DNA from: Betaproteobacteria bacterium
Lineage (GTDB): Bacteria; Pseudomonadota; Gammaproteobacteria; Burkholderiales; Rhodocyclaceae
Assembly (NCBI GenBank): GCA_016208415.1
Contig: JACQYB010000048.1
Coordinates: 1 to 62,528 of the forward strand
DNA: 62,528 nt
Direction: 5' to 3'
The position numbers and the translations under genes are program-made. The notes under the pieces are model-generated. The model did not search any database. It worked only from the letters and a program-made list of their open reading frames with translations, and was not told where the DNA came from. Positions 1-10,680 of the stretch are shown here, in pieces (the stretch's first letter is position 1; every line of letters starts with the position of its first letter).

Positions 1-91
1 ACGGCGCCGGCGCGAGCGCGCGCAGGAACTGGAGCCGGGCGGTGACGCACTGGCTCGATCGCTACGAAGAGACCGCACGTCGGGACGCAGC

Positions 92-1783
92 GTGCCAAGA
101 GCCAGGAAACCGGCAAGCTCGACGGCGGCCAGGCTATTCAGCCCCAGGCCTGCGGTCCAGGCTGCGCGCGCCATGGTGGTAACCGCCAACCCCGTCGCCA
201 CGGCGGCGGCGGTGGAAATGCTGCGTGGCGGGGGCAGCGCGGTGGACGCAGCCGTCGCCGCCCAGATGGTGCTCAACCTGGTGGAACCCCAGTCCTCCGG
301 CATCGGCGGCGGCGTGTTCCTGCTGGCCTACGACGGGGCGCGACGTCGCCTGACGGCGTACGACGGGCGCGAGACGGCGCCGGCGGCGGCGGGGCCGGAG
401 TTGTTCCTCGACGCGGGTGGACGCCCCCTGGAATTCCACACCGCCGCGGTGGGCGGACGTGCCGTCGGCGTGCCGGGCGTGCTGCGGGCGCTGGAACTGG
501 CCCATCGTTCGCACGGCCGCCTGCCGTGGGCGGTGCTGTTCGAGCCGGCGATCCGCCTGGCCGAAGGCGGATTCCCCGTTTCACGGCGGCTTCACGGCTT
601 GCTGACGCAGGAGCGCCATCTGCCCGGCGCAAGCGCGCGCGGGTATTTCTACGACCAGCACGGGCGTCCTCATCCGGCAGGCCACGTGCTGCGCAATCCG
701 GAATTCGCCGCGGTGCTGCGCAAGGTGGCCGCGGAGGGGGCCGACGCCTTCCATCACGGGGAAATCGCACGGGACATCGTGGCGGCGGTGCGCAACCACC
801 CCACCAATCCGGGTTACCTGAGCGAGGCCGATCTGGCCGGATATCGTGCCGTGGAACGTCAGCCCGTGTGCGCGCGTTACCGCCTCTGGAGGGTGTGCGG
901 CATGCCGCCGCCGAGTTCCGGCGGCTCCACCGTGCTTGCCATCCTCGGGCTGCTGGAACGCTTCGACCTGCGCCAGGTGCGGCCGGGCTCGGCTTTCGCT
1001 GCCCACCTCTTCGCCGAGGCGGGGCGCATCGCCTATGCGGACCGCGACTTCTTCATCGCCGATCCCGATTTCGTGAGCATTCCCCTGCCGGCGCTGCTCG
1101 ATCCGGCCTACCTTGCCGCCCGCTCGCGGGCGATCCGTTTCGAGCGCAGCGGGGGCCGCGCCCAACCGGGGCTGGTTGGGGAAAAGGACCGCGCCGCGGG
1201 CGATTCGCCTGAACGCCCAGCCACCAGCCACCTCTCCATCGTCGATGCCGACGGCAATGCCGTGGCGATGACTTCCTCCATCGAGGACGCCTTCGGCAGC
1301 CGCGTCATGGTGCGCGGATTCCTGCTCAACAATCAGCTCACCGATTTCTCCTTCCGCCCGGCGGACGGGGGCCGGCAGGTGGCGAACGGGGTGGAACCCG
1401 GCAAGCGCCCGCGCAGTTCCATGGCGCCGACCATGGTGTTCGACGCTGCTGACCGGCTTCAGATCGTGGCCGGTTCCCCCGGCGGGTCGCGCATTATCAA
1501 TTACGTGGCGCAGACGCTGGTCGCGCTGCTGGACTGGGACCTGCCCGCCGACGCGTCATTGGCCATGGCTCACTTCGGCAGCCGCAACGGCCCCACGGAA
1601 CTTGAGCGCGGCACCGGCGCGGAGGCGCTGGCGCCGACCCTGCGGGCCCTGGGGCACGAGGTGCAGGTGCTGGACATGACCAGCGGATTGCACGTGATCC
1701 GGCGCAGCGCCACGGTGGCTGGGGGGCAAGTCTGGATCGGCGCCGCCGACCCGCGCCGGGAGGGTAGCGCCGCCGGTTACTGA
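92..1783 (+). CDS. ggt: Gamma-glutamyltransferase (gamma-glutamyltranspeptidase)
   Basis: Ntn-hydrolase that cleaves and transfers the gamma-glutamyl group of glutathione and related peptides. The 563-residue protein has the family layout: an N-terminal large-subunit region with the [11 protein letters not shown] stretch (about 46-56) and a small subunit starting at the predicted autoprocessing nucleophile T378 (context [10 protein letters not shown]). RSSM (441-444) and GSPGG (461-465) match the substrate-binding loops. The start used is GTG at 92, but the frame stays open to the left edge, so the true start may lie outside the window. No hydrophobic signal peptide is visible in the part present, which is unusual for a family that is normally periplasmic. 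Confidence 0.93.
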   Translation: MPRARKPASSTAARLFSPRPAVQAARAMVVTANPVATAAAVEMLRGGGSAVDAAVAAQMVLNLVEPQSSGIGGGVFLLAYDGARRRLTAYDGRETAPAAAGPELFLDAGGRPLEFHTAAVGGRAVGVPGVLRALELAHRSHGRLPWAVLFEPAIRLAEGGFPVSRRLHGLLTQERHLPGASARGYFYDQHGRPHPAGHVLRNPEFAAVLRKVAAEGADAFHHGEIARDIVAAVRNHPTNPGYLSEADLAGYRAVERQPVCARYRLWRVCGMPPPSSGGSTVLAILGLLERFDLRQVRPGSAFAAHLFAEAGRIAYADRDFFIADPDFVSIPLPALLDPAYLAARSRAIRFERSGGRAQPGLVGEKDRAAGDSPERPATSHLSIVDADGNAVAMTSSIEDAFGSRVMVRGFLLNNQLTDFSFRPADGGRQVANGVEPGKRPRSSMAPTMVFDAADRLQIVAGSPGGSRIINYVAQTLVALLDWDLPADASLAMAHFGSRNGPTELERGTGAEALAPTLRALGHEVQVLDMTSGLHVIRRSATVAGGQVWIGAADPRREGSAAGY

Positions 1784-1897
1784 GGGGCCGCCGAGGGCGA
1801 CCGCGGAAGCGCCAGGGCGCTCACGGAGGAAGCGCCGATCCCGCCGGTCAGACGAATCGCGGACCAGGCCTCCGGGGCGCCTTCGGCACCAGGGCCG

Positions 1898-2527
1898 TCA
1901 TAATGCGACGGCCGGATTCAAGGCGTACCGTCCGGTCAGACGTGCTTGTGCGAGCACGTGGCCTTGCAGCGCGGCGCGTACCTCCTGGCCGGTAAACCGG
2001 CTTTCCACGGCGAGGCGCGGCACGTCCAGCGCGTAGAGCGTGAATGCGTAGCGGTGCGGGATCTCGTCGTTCCACGGCGGGCATGGGCCGTCGTAGCCAT
2101 GGTAATCGCCGGCCATGTCGGCATCGCCGGCGAACCAGCCGGTGTAGTCGTTGATGCCCTGCCGGCTGTTGCGCGGCCCATCCGGACCGGGCTTGCCTCG
2201 CGGCCGTACGCCGTCGGCGAACTCGCCGGCGGCAATCGCCGCCGGATGGGGGGGCAGGTCCACCAGCACCCAGTGGAAGAAATCCACCCGCGGCAGCGCG
2301 GCGGGGACCGTTCGCCCCTCCTGGTTGACGTCGTCGCCGCGGCTGGGCACGTCCGGGTCGTGGCAAAGCAGAACCAGGGACCGGGTTCCCGCCGGCAGTC
2401 CGGACCACGCAAGGTGGGGGTTGCGGTTGGCCGACAAGGCGACGTGGCCCGTGGTGGCCGGGATGCAGAAGGCGAACTCGCCCGGGATGGGCGCATTGTC
2501 GGTGAAGCTGTTGCTGCGCAGTTCCAT
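1898..2527 (-). CDS. YbhB/YbcL-type PEBP (Raf kinase inhibitor-like) family protein
   Basis: 209-residue member of the bacterial phosphatidylethanolamine-binding-protein family. Family landmarks are the CHDPDVP segment (about 55-61), the [11 protein letters not shown] strand (about 83-93), GINDYTGW and the [13 protein letters not shown] loop before [10 protein letters not shown]. The in vivo role of bacterial YbhB proteins is not established. It lies convergent to ggt and directly downstream of murJ on the same strand (33 bp gap). An inverted repeat GGCCGTC/GACGGCC (1893-1899 and 1907-1913) overlaps its stop codon and may help end transcription. Confidence 0.9.
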   Translation of the reverse strand: MELRSNSFTDNAPIPGEFAFCIPATTGHVALSANRNPHLAWSGLPAGTRSLVLLCHDPDVPSRGDDVNQEGRTVPAALPRVDFFHWVLVDLPPHPAAIAAGEFADGVRPRGKPGPDGPRNSRQGINDYTGWFAGDADMAGDYHGYDGPCPPWNDEIPHRYAFTLYALDVPRLAVESRFTGQEVRAALQGHVLAQARLTGRYALNPAVAL

Positions 2528-2560
2528 GATCGTCCTCCGGTCGTGGCAATGGCATTCACA

Positions 2561-4099
2561 TTATGGCGCGCCGCGCCGCCGAAAGTCGCGGATGCGGAAT
2601 CCCAGCAGGCCCAGGGCGGCGAAGTAGGTCAGCGCACCCGCACCCACCACGGCACCCAAACGCAATGCCCTTTCAGCGGCAGGGTAGTCCAGCCATGCGG
2701 TCTCGTTTCCCATGGCCATCCAGAGCGTGACGCCCATCGCGCCGAGGGCGATGGCCAGCTTGACCGTAAAAGCCCGCCAGCCCGCCTGGGGATGGTATAC
2801 CCCGCGTCGGCGCAATTCGCGGTGCAGCATCCCGGCGTTGAGGCACGCCGCCAGTCCGATGGAAAGCGCCAGTCCGGCGTGGCGCAGATGCCAGACGAAA
2901 GCCAGGTTCATGAGCTGGGTGGCGCCCAGGCACAGAAGACTGATCCGGACGGGCGTGCGCACGTCCTGGCGGGCATAGAAGCCCGGTGCCAGCACCTTCA
3001 CCAGAATCAGCCCGGTGAGGCCCACGGTATAGGCCACCAGCGCGCTGCGCGTCTGCCACACGTCGTCAGGCGTGAAGGCGCCATGCTGGAAAAGGGTCGC
3101 GATCAGCGGCACCGACAGGATGGCCAGCGCCAGGGCCGCCGGCAAGGTCAGGACCAGCGTCAGTCGCAACCCCCAGTCCAGCAGCGCGCTGAACTGCTCG
3201 TCATCGCGCAGGGCATGGTGGCGCGACAGGCTGGGCAGGAGCACCACCCCCACGGCGCCGCCCAGCAAGCCTGCTGGGAACTCCATGAGACGGTCGGCGT
3301 AGTAGAGCCAGGACACGCTGCCATGGGGCAGGAAGGAGGCGAAGATGGTGTTGATCAGCAGGCTGACCTGGCTCATCGATACGCCGAGGATCGCCGGCGC
3401 CATGAGCCTGAGGATGCGCCGCACGCCCGGGTCTGCGAGAGAGGGCGCAAAGCGCGGCAACATGCCGATGCGGCGCAGGGGGTGCCACTGCAGGGCGAGT
3501 TGCAGGATGCCGCCGATGAACACCGCCCAGGCCAGCGATTTCACCGGCGGATCGAACCAGGGCGCGGCGAGGAGGGCCATGCCGATGAAGGTGAGATTGA
3601 GCAGCACCGGCGAGAAGGCGGGAATGGCGAAGCGGCTCCAGGTGTTGAGGATGCCCCCGGCCACGGCCACCAGCGAGATGAACAGGATGTAGGGGAAGGT
3701 GATGCGGGTCAGCTCCACGGTCAGCGCGAACTTGTCCGGCTCGGACGCGAAGCCCGGTGCCGAGAGGTAGATCAGGACCGGCGCGGCAGCCACACCCAGC
3801 GCCGTGACGACGAACACTGCCAAGCCGAGAACGCTGGCGACGTGGCTCACCAGCAGGCGTGTCTCGTCGGCGCTGCGGCTGTTCCGGTATTCCGACAGGA
3901 TGGGCACGAAGGCCTGGGAGAACGCGCCCTCGGCGAACAGCCTGCGCAACAGGTTGGGCAGGCGGAAGGCAACGAAGAAGGCGTCGGACGCAAGGCCGGC
4001 GCCGAAGGTGCGGGCGATGACGAAGTCGCGCACGAACCCCAGGACGCGCGACGCGAGGGTCATGGAACTGACCGTGGCCAGGGCTCTGAGCAGATTCAT
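2561..4099 (-). CDS. murJ: Lipid II flippase MurJ (MviN)
   Basis: 512-residue polytopic inner-membrane protein of the MOP exporter superfamily. It moves the peptidoglycan precursor lipid II to the periplasmic side. The N-terminus is closely family-like, and the functionally important arginines of E. coli MurJ are at identical positions (R18, R24, R52), with SDAFF at 38-42 and the [12 protein letters not shown] motif just after. About 14 transmembrane segments can be read across the protein. It is divergent from rpsT, an arrangement common in betaproteobacteria, and the PEBP gene follows it on the same strand. Confidence 0.97.
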   Translation of the reverse strand: MNLLRALATVSSMTLASRVLGFVRDFVIARTFGAGLASDAFFVAFRLPNLLRRLFAEGAFSQAFVPILSEYRNSRSADETRLLVSHVASVLGLAVFVVTALGVAAAPVLIYLSAPGFASEPDKFALTVELTRITFPYILFISLVAVAGGILNTWSRFAIPAFSPVLLNLTFIGMALLAAPWFDPPVKSLAWAVFIGGILQLALQWHPLRRIGMLPRFAPSLADPGVRRILRLMAPAILGVSMSQVSLLINTIFASFLPHGSVSWLYYADRLMEFPAGLLGGAVGVVLLPSLSRHHALRDDEQFSALLDWGLRLTLVLTLPAALALAILSVPLIATLFQHGAFTPDDVWQTRSALVAYTVGLTGLILVKVLAPGFYARQDVRTPVRISLLCLGATQLMNLAFVWHLRHAGLALSIGLAACLNAGMLHRELRRRGVYHPQAGWRAFTVKLAIALGAMGVTLWMAMGNETAWLDYPAAERALRLGAVVGAGALTYFAALGLLGFRIRDFRRRGAP

Positions 4100-4198
4100 C
4101 GCGCGACCGGAAAAGGACAGGATGGTATCGGCTTCCCGGTGGCGGCGCCAGCGGGGTGGGGTGCTTCAAGGCAGCTGAGTGCGGCGCGGCTTCGGGGC

Positions 4199-4227
4199 TT
4201 GCGGCCGGGTGCTCGAATCCGTAGAAT
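4199..4227 (+). promoter_or_regulatory. Predicted sigma-70 promoter of rpsT
   Basis: TTGCGG (4199-4204), a 17-bp spacer and TAGAAT (4222-4227), each hexamer close to consensus. Transcription would start near 4234, giving a leader of about 37 nt before the rpsT ATG at 4271. Read by eye; not scored. Confidence 0.6.
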
Positions 4228-4270
4228 TCTGCCCCTTCATCAGACCAAGTTTTCAGGGAAGCCGTCATTC

Positions 4271-4531
4271 ATGGCCAATAGCGCCCAAGCACGCAAGCGC
4301 GCCCGTCAGGCAATCACCTGTCGCGCCCACAATTTCAGCCTGCGCTCTGAGCTTCGCACCGCCATCAAGCGCGTGCGCCAGGCCATTGCGGCCGGCGACA
4401 AGGCTGCCGCGCAGGCGGTGTTTTCCAGTTCGGTGAGCGTCATCGACAGCATCGCCGACAAGAAGATCATCCACAAGAACAAGGCGGCGCGGCACAAGAG
4501 CCGCCTTTCTGCAGCCATCAAGGCGCTTTGA
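4271..4531 (+). CDS. rpsT: 30S ribosomal protein S20
   Basis: Small basic 16S rRNA-binding protein of the 30S subunit, 86 residues, the usual S20 length. It starts [13 protein letters not shown] and ends with the conserved [20 protein letters not shown] region. The ATG at 4271 was chosen because the family begins there; the reading frame stays open far upstream, but only as the antisense of murJ and the PEBP gene. It stands alone with its own promoter and a downstream GC hairpin. Confidence 0.98.
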   Translation: MANSAQARKRARQAITCRAHNFSLRSELRTAIKRVRQAIAAGDKAAAQAVFSSSVSVIDSIADKKIIHKNKAARHKSRLSAAIKAL

Positions 4532-4536
4532 TCCAC

Positions 4537-4559
4537 GGGGCGCCCGTTCGCGGCGCCCC
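4537..4559 (+). terminator. GC-rich hairpin after rpsT
   Basis: Perfect 8-bp inverted repeat GGGGCGCC/GGCGCCCC with a 7-nt loop, starting 5 bp after the rpsT stop. The following sequence is not T-rich, so termination may be weak or may mainly protect the 3' end. Confidence 0.55.
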
Positions 4560-4726
4560 TGCTCCTTCAAGAGATCCGGTTCCTGCGGGGGCGGCTTCAC
4601 CGTGCCTTCCGCGAACGCGGCGGCTCGCCCAGCGCGTTGCGCTGGCGCACGTCGGCGGTTTCCCTGATGCTCCGGCGTTGTCGGCACGGTACCCTCTTTC
4701 GTTGGGCCAACAGTACGCTGCAAATC

Positions 4727-4756
4727 TTGGACAGCGTGCCACTTTTCACTTAGACT
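4727..4756 (+). promoter_or_regulatory. Candidate promoter of the argD leader
   Basis: TTGGAC (4727-4732), an 18-bp spacer and TAGACT (4751-4756). The start site would fall near 4763, so the hairpin at 4781 would be the first structure in the transcript. Moderate match only. Confidence 0.35.
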
Positions 4757-4780
4757 CATGCGGAGCAAGAAAGACCGGCA

Positions 4781-4808
4781 CGGCGGCGCAAGCCGCCGTA
4801 TTGTTTTG
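4781..4808 (+). terminator. Strong intrinsic terminator-like hairpin 33 bp before argD
   Basis: Perfect 7-bp stem CGGCGGC/GCCGCCG closed by a GCAA tetraloop (4781-4798), followed directly by the T-rich run TATTGTTTTG. This is a textbook Rho-independent terminator on the plus strand, but it sits upstream of argD, not downstream of a gene. It may attenuate argD or end a short RNA. Confidence 0.65.
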
Positions 4809-4841
4809 GATTGACGTAGCGGGTAGCCACGAGAAAACGCC

Positions 4842-6014
4842 ATGTCACACCTGATGAACACCTATGGGCGCCTGCCGGTGGCCTTCGCGCGGGGCGAAGG
4901 TGTCTGGCTGTTCGACGAGCAGGGAAAGCGCTATCTCGATGCGCTCGCCGGCATCGCCGTTTCGACCCTCGGGCACGGGCATCCCCGCCTGACCCGCGCG
5001 CTGGTTGAACAGATTTCCCGCGTCATTCATACGTCCAATCTCTATCGCATCACCCAGCAGGAGGAACTGTCCGACGAGTTGTGCCGGATATCGGGCATGG
5101 ATGCGGTGTTCTTCTGCAATTCCGGCTGCGAGGCCAATGAGGCCGCCATCAAGCTTGCCCGCCTGCACGGCCACGCCATGGGCATCGAGTCTCCGTCCAT
5201 CATCGTCACGGAGAAGTCCTTCCACGGGCGCACCCTGGCCACACTTTCGGCCACTGGAAACCGCAAGGTTCAGGCCGGCTTCGAGCCGCTGGTGCAGGGC
5301 TTTTCCCGGGTGCCCTTCAACGATCTGGCGGCGGTGGAACAGGTCGCCCAGAGTCGGCAGGACGTGGCCGCAGTACTGGTGGAACCAGTGCAGGGGGAAG
5401 GCGGCATCAATGTGGCCGACGACGCCTATCTCCAGGGGTTGCGCCGCGTTTGCGACGAGCGGGGATGGCTGCTGATGGTGGACGAGGTGCAGTGCGGGCT
5501 GGGGCGTACCGGGCGCTGGTTCGCCCATCAGCATGCCGGCATCCTGCCGGACGTGATGGCGCTGGCCAAGGGCCTGGGTTCCGGCGTGCCCATCGGCGCC
5601 TGCCTAGCGGCTGGAAAGGCGGCGAAGCTGTTCAAGCCCGGCAATCACGGCTCCACCTTCGGTGGCAACCCGCTGGCCTGCGTGGCGGCGCTCACGACGC
5701 TCAAGGTCATGGAGGAAGACGGCCTGGTGGCCGCCGCCGCCAGCCTCGGCGCCGCCATCCGGGAGGGGCTGCGCAGATCCCTGGAGGGCGTGACGGCGGT
5801 GCAGTCCATCCGTGGCGACGGCCTGATGATCGGCATCGAACTCGACCGGCCATGCGGGGAACTCATCACCCAGGCCCTGGATGCCGGCCTGCTGATCAAC
5901 GTCACGGCGGACCGGGTGATTCGCCTGCTCCCGCCGCTCGTTTTCGCTGAGGACGAAGCGCAGATCCTGGTCGAGGCACTCTCAAGGCTGATTCGCGAAT
6001 TCGTTGCCGCGTGA
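4842..6014 (+). CDS. argD: Acetylornithine aminotransferase
   Basis: PLP-dependent class III aminotransferase of arginine synthesis, converting N-acetylglutamate semialdehyde to N-acetylornithine; it may also act in lysine synthesis as succinyl-DAP aminotransferase. The 390-residue protein shows SGCEANE (94-100), the FHGRT segment (127-131), D214 in VDEVQ for the PLP pyridine nitrogen, and PLP-binding K243 in LAKGLGSG. Start ATG 4842. argF begins 13 bp after its stop, so the two are probably cotranscribed. Confidence 0.96.
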   Translation: MSHLMNTYGRLPVAFARGEGVWLFDEQGKRYLDALAGIAVSTLGHGHPRLTRALVEQISRVIHTSNLYRITQQEELSDELCRISGMDAVFFCNSGCEANEAAIKLARLHGHAMGIESPSIIVTEKSFHGRTLATLSATGNRKVQAGFEPLVQGFSRVPFNDLAAVEQVAQSRQDVAAVLVEPVQGEGGINVADDAYLQGLRRVCDERGWLLMVDEVQCGLGRTGRWFAHQHAGILPDVMALAKGLGSGVPIGACLAAGKAAKLFKPGNHGSTFGGNPLACVAALTTLKVMEEDGLVAAAASLGAAIREGLRRSLEGVTAVQSIRGDGLMIGIELDRPCGELITQALDAGLLINVTADRVIRLLPPLVFAEDEAQILVEALSRLIREFVAA

Positions 6015-6027
6015 AGGGGAGGGGCCT

Positions 6028-6951
6028 ATGAACGCGCCTAGACACTTCCTGCAATTCAAGGACTTTGCCGCGGAGGAACTCGAGCACCTGTTCCGCCGTG
6101 CTGCCTGGATCAAGGAGCGCTTCAAGCGCTACGAGCGCTACTGGCCGCTCGCCGACCGTACGCTGGTCATGATCTTCGAGAAGGCCAGTACGCGTACCCG
6201 CCTGTCCTTCGAGGCAGGCATGCAGCAGATGGGCGGCAGCGCCATCTACATGAACACGCGGGACTCCCAGCTTGGCCGCGGCGAACCGGTGGAGGACGCC
6301 GCCCAGGTGATCTCGCGCATGAGCGACGTGGTGATGATCCGCACCTTCGAGCAGGAGATCATCGAGCGCTTTGCGGCCAATTCCCGCGTGCCGGTGATCA
6401 ACGGCCTGACCAACGAGTATCACCCGTGCCAGATCCTCGCCGACATCTTCACCTGCATCGAGCATCGCGGTTCCATCCGCGGCAAGACGGTGGCGTGGAT
6501 CGGCGATTCCAACAATGTCTGCAACACCTGGCTGCAGGCGGCGGAGGTGCTGGACTTCAATGTGCACGTGTCCACGCCGCCGGGCTACGAGGTGGAGCCG
6601 GAACGGGCCGGTCTCTACGGCACGGGCCATTTCGAGCAGTTCGCCGATCCCATGGATGCCGCGCGCGGCGCCGATCTGGTGACCACCGATGTGTGGACGA
6701 GCATGGGTTTCGAGGCGGAAAACGAGGAACGCCTGCGGGATTTCGCCGACTGGCAGGTGGACGCCGACATGATGCGCGTGGCACGCCCCGAAGCCTTGTT
6801 CATGCACTGCCTGCCGGCCCATCGCGGCGAGGAGGTGACCGGGGATGTCATCGACGGATCGCAAAGCGTGGTCTGGGACGAAGCGGAGAACCGCCTGCAC
6901 GTGCAGAAAGCCCTGCTGGAATACCTCCTCCTGGGCAGGGTGGAGGGGTGA
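6028..6951 (+). CDS. argF: Ornithine carbamoyltransferase
   Basis: Makes citrulline from ornithine and carbamoyl phosphate. 307 residues, with the carbamoyl-phosphate motif STRTR (54-58) and the ornithine-loop motif HCLPAHRGEEV near the C-terminus. ATG 6028 was chosen over an in-frame upstream start because it follows a purine-rich AAGGGGAGGGG ribosome-binding site and gives the family N-terminus. It sits between argD and argG, the next enzymes of the pathway. Confidence 0.97.
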   Translation: MNAPRHFLQFKDFAAEELEHLFRRAAWIKERFKRYERYWPLADRTLVMIFEKASTRTRLSFEAGMQQMGGSAIYMNTRDSQLGRGEPVEDAAQVISRMSDVVMIRTFEQEIIERFAANSRVPVINGLTNEYHPCQILADIFTCIEHRGSIRGKTVAWIGDSNNVCNTWLQAAEVLDFNVHVSTPPGYEVEPERAGLYGTGHFEQFADPMDAARGADLVTTDVWTSMGFEAENEERLRDFADWQVDADMMRVARPEALFMHCLPAHRGEEVTGDVIDGSQSVVWDEAENRLHVQKALLEYLLLGRVEG

Positions 6952-7018
6952 GGGCGCGGTTGCCTCGCAGTGATCCTTTCGCCCGGAAACAGGTCGCCCC
7001 GGCGCGGCATCCGATGAG

Positions 7019-7057
7019 TTACATCATCCACAAGCCAGTCAATACAACGTGTATTCA
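7019..7057 (+). promoter_or_regulatory. Candidate argG promoter with palindromic operator
   Basis: TTACAT (7019-7024), a 17-bp spacer and ATACAA (7042-7047). An inverted repeat AATACA-acg-TGTATT (7041-7055), ending in TATTCA, overlaps the -10. The ATTCA end resembles one arm of an ArgR ARG box, but the arm spacing is longer than in E. coli. Inference only. Confidence 0.3.
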
Positions 7058-7069
7058 GGTAAGAGTGTA

Positions 7070-8305
<1,236 letters not shown>

Positions 8306-8325
8306 ACCCACGCGAGACAACAGCC

Positions 8326-8637
8326 ATGTCCCAGTTCGACAACGTCACCGTCTTGAAGAAATCCAATATCTACTTTGACGGCAAGTGCGTCAGCCACACC
8401 GTGCTGTTGCCCGACGGCACGCGCAAGACCATCGGCGTGATTTTCCCCTCCGCGCTCACTTTCAACACCGGCGCGCCGGAGGTCATGGAACTCAACGGCG
8501 GCCACTGCCGCGTCCGGCTCAAGGGCGAGGAGGCGTGGAAGAGCTACGGCGCCGGCGAGTCCTTCAGCGTCCCCGGCGACTCCAGTTTCGACATCGAGAC
8601 GCTGGAGACCCTGGACTACGTCTGTCATTTCGCATAG
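8326..8637 (+). CDS. ppnP: Pyrimidine/purine nucleoside phosphorylase (PpnP/YaiE, DUF1255 family)
   Basis: 103-residue cupin-fold protein. E. coli PpnP phosphorolyses a broad range of nucleosides to base and ribose 1-phosphate. Family features are [17 protein letters not shown] at 20-36, the [14 protein letters not shown] segment and the C-terminal [15 protein letters not shown]. It starts 20 bp after the argG stop, so read-through from argG is possible. Start ATG 8326. Confidence 0.92.
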   Translation: MSQFDNVTVLKKSNIYFDGKCVSHTVLLPDGTRKTIGVIFPSALTFNTGAPEVMELNGGHCRVRLKGEEAWKSYGAGESFSVPGDSSFDIETLETLDYVCHFA

Positions 8638-8723
8638 CGGCGCCTGTTTCTTGCGCCGCCGCCGTTCCCTGGCGTTGTGGGGCGCCCTGCGCCCGGATAG
8701 CGCCACGGCTTCAGGAGCCCGAC

Positions 8724-9209
8724 ATGCCTTCGTTCGACATCGTTTCCGAGGTCAACCAAGTCGAAGTGCGCAATGCCGTCGACCAGGCCAACAAGGAGAT
8801 CACCAACCGCTTCGATTTCAAGGGCTCCGACGCTCGCATCGAAACGGGGGACAAGCTGCTCACGGTTTTCGCCGATGACGATTTCAAGCTTGGCCAGGTG
8901 TTCGACATCCTTTCGGTGCGCCTGGCCAAGCGCAACGTGGACGTGCGTTGCCTGGACCGGGGAAAGGTCGAGAAGATCAGCGGCAACAAGGTCAAGCAGG
9001 AAATCAAGGTGCGTGAAGGTGTCGATGCGGAGTTGGCAAAGCGCATCGTGCGCCTGGTGAAGGACAGCAAGCTCAAGGTCCAGGCCAGCATCCAGGGCGA
9101 CGCGGTGCGGGTGTCCGGCGCCAAGAGGGACCTGCTGCAGGAAACCATCGCTCTGGTGAAGAAGACGGTCGACGACGTCCCCCTTCAGTTCGGCAACTTC
9201 CGGGACTGA
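8724..9209 (+). CDS. yajQ: YajQ family cyclic-di-GMP-binding protein
   Basis: 161 residues, two ferredoxin-like folds of the UPF0234/YajQ family. Homologues bind cyclic di-GMP or nucleotides and have been linked to virulence regulation (XC_3703 in Xanthomonas) and phage transcription. The N-terminus [10 protein letters not shown] and the RFDFKGSDA and QFGNFRD segments are typical. ATG 8724 lies 11 bp after an AGGAG ribosome-binding site. Whether this copy binds c-di-GMP cannot be judged from sequence alone. Confidence 0.93.
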   Translation: MPSFDIVSEVNQVEVRNAVDQANKEITNRFDFKGSDARIETGDKLLTVFADDDFKLGQVFDILSVRLAKRNVDVRCLDRGKVEKISGNKVKQEIKVREGVDAELAKRIVRLVKDSKLKVQASIQGDAVRVSGAKRDLLQETIALVKKTVDDVPLQFGNFRD

Positions 9210-9270
9210 GAGCCGCGGAGTCGGCGTTTTCCCTGAGTAGCCCTGAAGGCTGCGCTTCTCCCCGGCAGGC

Positions 9271-9978
9271 TCAGTCCGACTTCAGCCCGGCCACCCAGCG
9301 CCGGTAAAGCCTGTCCGCTACCGCGTTGAGCGCGGCCACGCGGGCGGACATCTCCTCCTCCATCTCATCGAGCGTCTGCACTGCGGGTCCGGGATTGGCC
9401 CGGATTTCGTCGTCCCCCAGCAAAGCCCAGGTGCGGATCATCTCCGGGGTCATCTCGACGTGGCACTGCATCGCCAAGTGGGATCCCAGGGCGAACGCCT
9501 GATTTGAGCACCAGCGGCTGGACATCAGCGGCGTGGCTGCGGCGGGAATCGAGAAGGTCTCGCCGTGCCAATGGAAGGGCAGGAACTCGCGCACATCGCC
9601 CAGCCATGATCGTGCCACGGGGTTGTCCGCCACCTCGACGACGCCCCAGCCGATCTCCTTCACCGGATTGGGGGTCACCACCCCACCCAGCGCCTTGGAC
9701 ATCAACTGCCCGCCCAGGCAGTGGCCGATGACGGGCACGCCCGAGTCCACCGCGGCGCGGATCAGGGCGCATTCCTCAAGCACCCAGTTCAGGTCGTCGT
9801 TAACACTCATCGGGCCGCCCATGAAAACGAGACCGGCATGATCCGCCGGGGAAGCGGGCACGGGTTCTCCCGCATCAACACGAACAAGCTCCCAGGGCAA
9901 ACCCTGGGCATCGAGAAAACTGGCCAGATAACCGGGGCCTTCCGAGGGGTTGTGGCGAAAGATGGCGATCGGTTTCAT
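9271..9978 (-). CDS. Class I glutamine amidotransferase (GuaA-like domain protein)
   Basis: 235-residue stand-alone class I glutamine amidotransferase domain. The catalytic cysteine is C87 in GHCLGGQ, and the His-Glu pair of the triad is in QCHVEMTPE near residue 185. GGPMSV (54-59) is the oxyanion-loop region. Such proteins are often annotated as GMP-synthase-like or gamma-glutamyl hydrolases of unknown substrate. Start ATG 9978 is preferred; an earlier ATG at 10035 would overlap the divergent neighbour, whose start is only 18 bp away. Confidence 0.85.
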   Translation of the reverse strand: MKPIAIFRHNPSEGPGYLASFLDAQGLPWELVRVDAGEPVPASPADHAGLVFMGGPMSVNDDLNWVLEECALIRAAVDSGVPVIGHCLGGQLMSKALGGVVTPNPVKEIGWGVVEVADNPVARSWLGDVREFLPFHWHGETFSIPAAATPLMSSRWCSNQAFALGSHLAMQCHVEMTPEMIRTWALLGDDEIRANPGPAVQTLDEMEEEMSARVAALNAVADRLYRRWVAGLKSD

Positions 9979-9996
9979 GCTTGGGATATCAGGAAA

Positions 9997-10680
9997 ATGG
10001 ACAACAGCGGCAGAAGGCAGGAAACAGGGCCCCATTCTATCCCCGCGGCTGCGGCACTTGCCCTGGCGCTGACATTACCGGCGGGTTCCGCCGGGGCCAT
10101 GGAAGTCAGCGTGGCGGGCATCTATGGCAACAAGGCCGTGATGGTCATCGATGGCGGCAGGCCGCGCACCGTGGCCGTTGGCGCCAATACGCCCGAGGGC
10201 GTTAGACTGGTGGCGGTGGACGCGGCCGGGGCCATCGTCGAGATGGAGGGCCGGCGTCGACGCCTGGCGCTGGGCGTCCCGGTCGTGAGCGGCGAGGAAG
10301 GTGGCGCGCCAGGCGACAGCGTGGCGCTTCCCCCGGACAGCCGTGGGCACTTTGTGACGACCGGCAGGGTCAATGGGGTGGCGATGCAATTCCTCGTCGA
10401 TACCGGGGCGACGTTCGTGTCGCTCGGTGCGGCCGACGCGCATCGCGCGGGCATCGATTACCGCAGGGGGGAACCGGCCGCCACGATGACCGCCAACGGC
10501 CGGGCTCAGGTCTGGCGGGTGCGGCTTGCCAGCGTGCGGGTGGGCGATGTTACGCTCAACGATGTGGAGGCCGCGGTGCACTCCGGAGATCTTCCCGTGG
10601 CGCTGCTGGGGATGAGTTTCCTCAACCGGATGGAAATGAGGCATGAAGGCAGGGCGCTGGTGCTGCGAAAACGATACTGA
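9997..10680 (+). CDS. Retropepsin-like clan AA aspartic protease (TIGR02281-type)
   Basis: 227 residues. A hydrophobic signal or anchor lies at about 15-34, and the pepsin-like active-site motif FLVDTGAT has its aspartate at D135, with the retroviral-type strand pattern after it (GEPAATMTANG, LLGMSFLNRME). The export signal suggests a periplasmic location. Targets of this family are not known. ATG 9997 follows AGGA closely. The Nudix gene starts inside its 3' end. Confidence 0.82.
   Translation: MDNSGRRQETGPHSIPAAAALALALTLPAGSAGAMEVSVAGIYGNKAVMVIDGGRPRTVAVGANTPEGVRLVAVDAAGAIVEMEGRRRRLALGVPVVSGEEGGAPGDSVALPPDSRGHFVTTGRVNGVAMQFLVDTGATFVSLGAADAHRAGIDYRRGEPAATMTANGRAQVWRVRLASVRVGDVTLNDVEAAVHSGDLPVALLGMSFLNRMEMRHEGRALVLRKRY

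Larger units (their letters stand above)
4532..4841 (+). other. Intergenic region rpsT-argD (310 bp)
   Basis: No convincing gene. It holds the rpsT hairpin (4537-4559), then about 165 bp without evident signals, then a candidate promoter (4727-4756) and a second strong terminator-like hairpin (4781-4808) just before argD. The second terminator is not explained by rpsT, so the region may encode an argD leader or a short RNA. Confidence 0.5.

Noticed and set aside
1-182. Frame ending at 182 that could be the tail of an upstream gene
   Set aside because: It overlaps ggt by 90 bp and its end is Arg-rich shadow-like; too little sequence to support it.
1946-4270. Long plus-strand extension of the rpsT frame over murJ
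   Set aside because: Gln/Arg/His-rich antisense composition; S20 itself begins at the ATG at 4271 with its own promoter.
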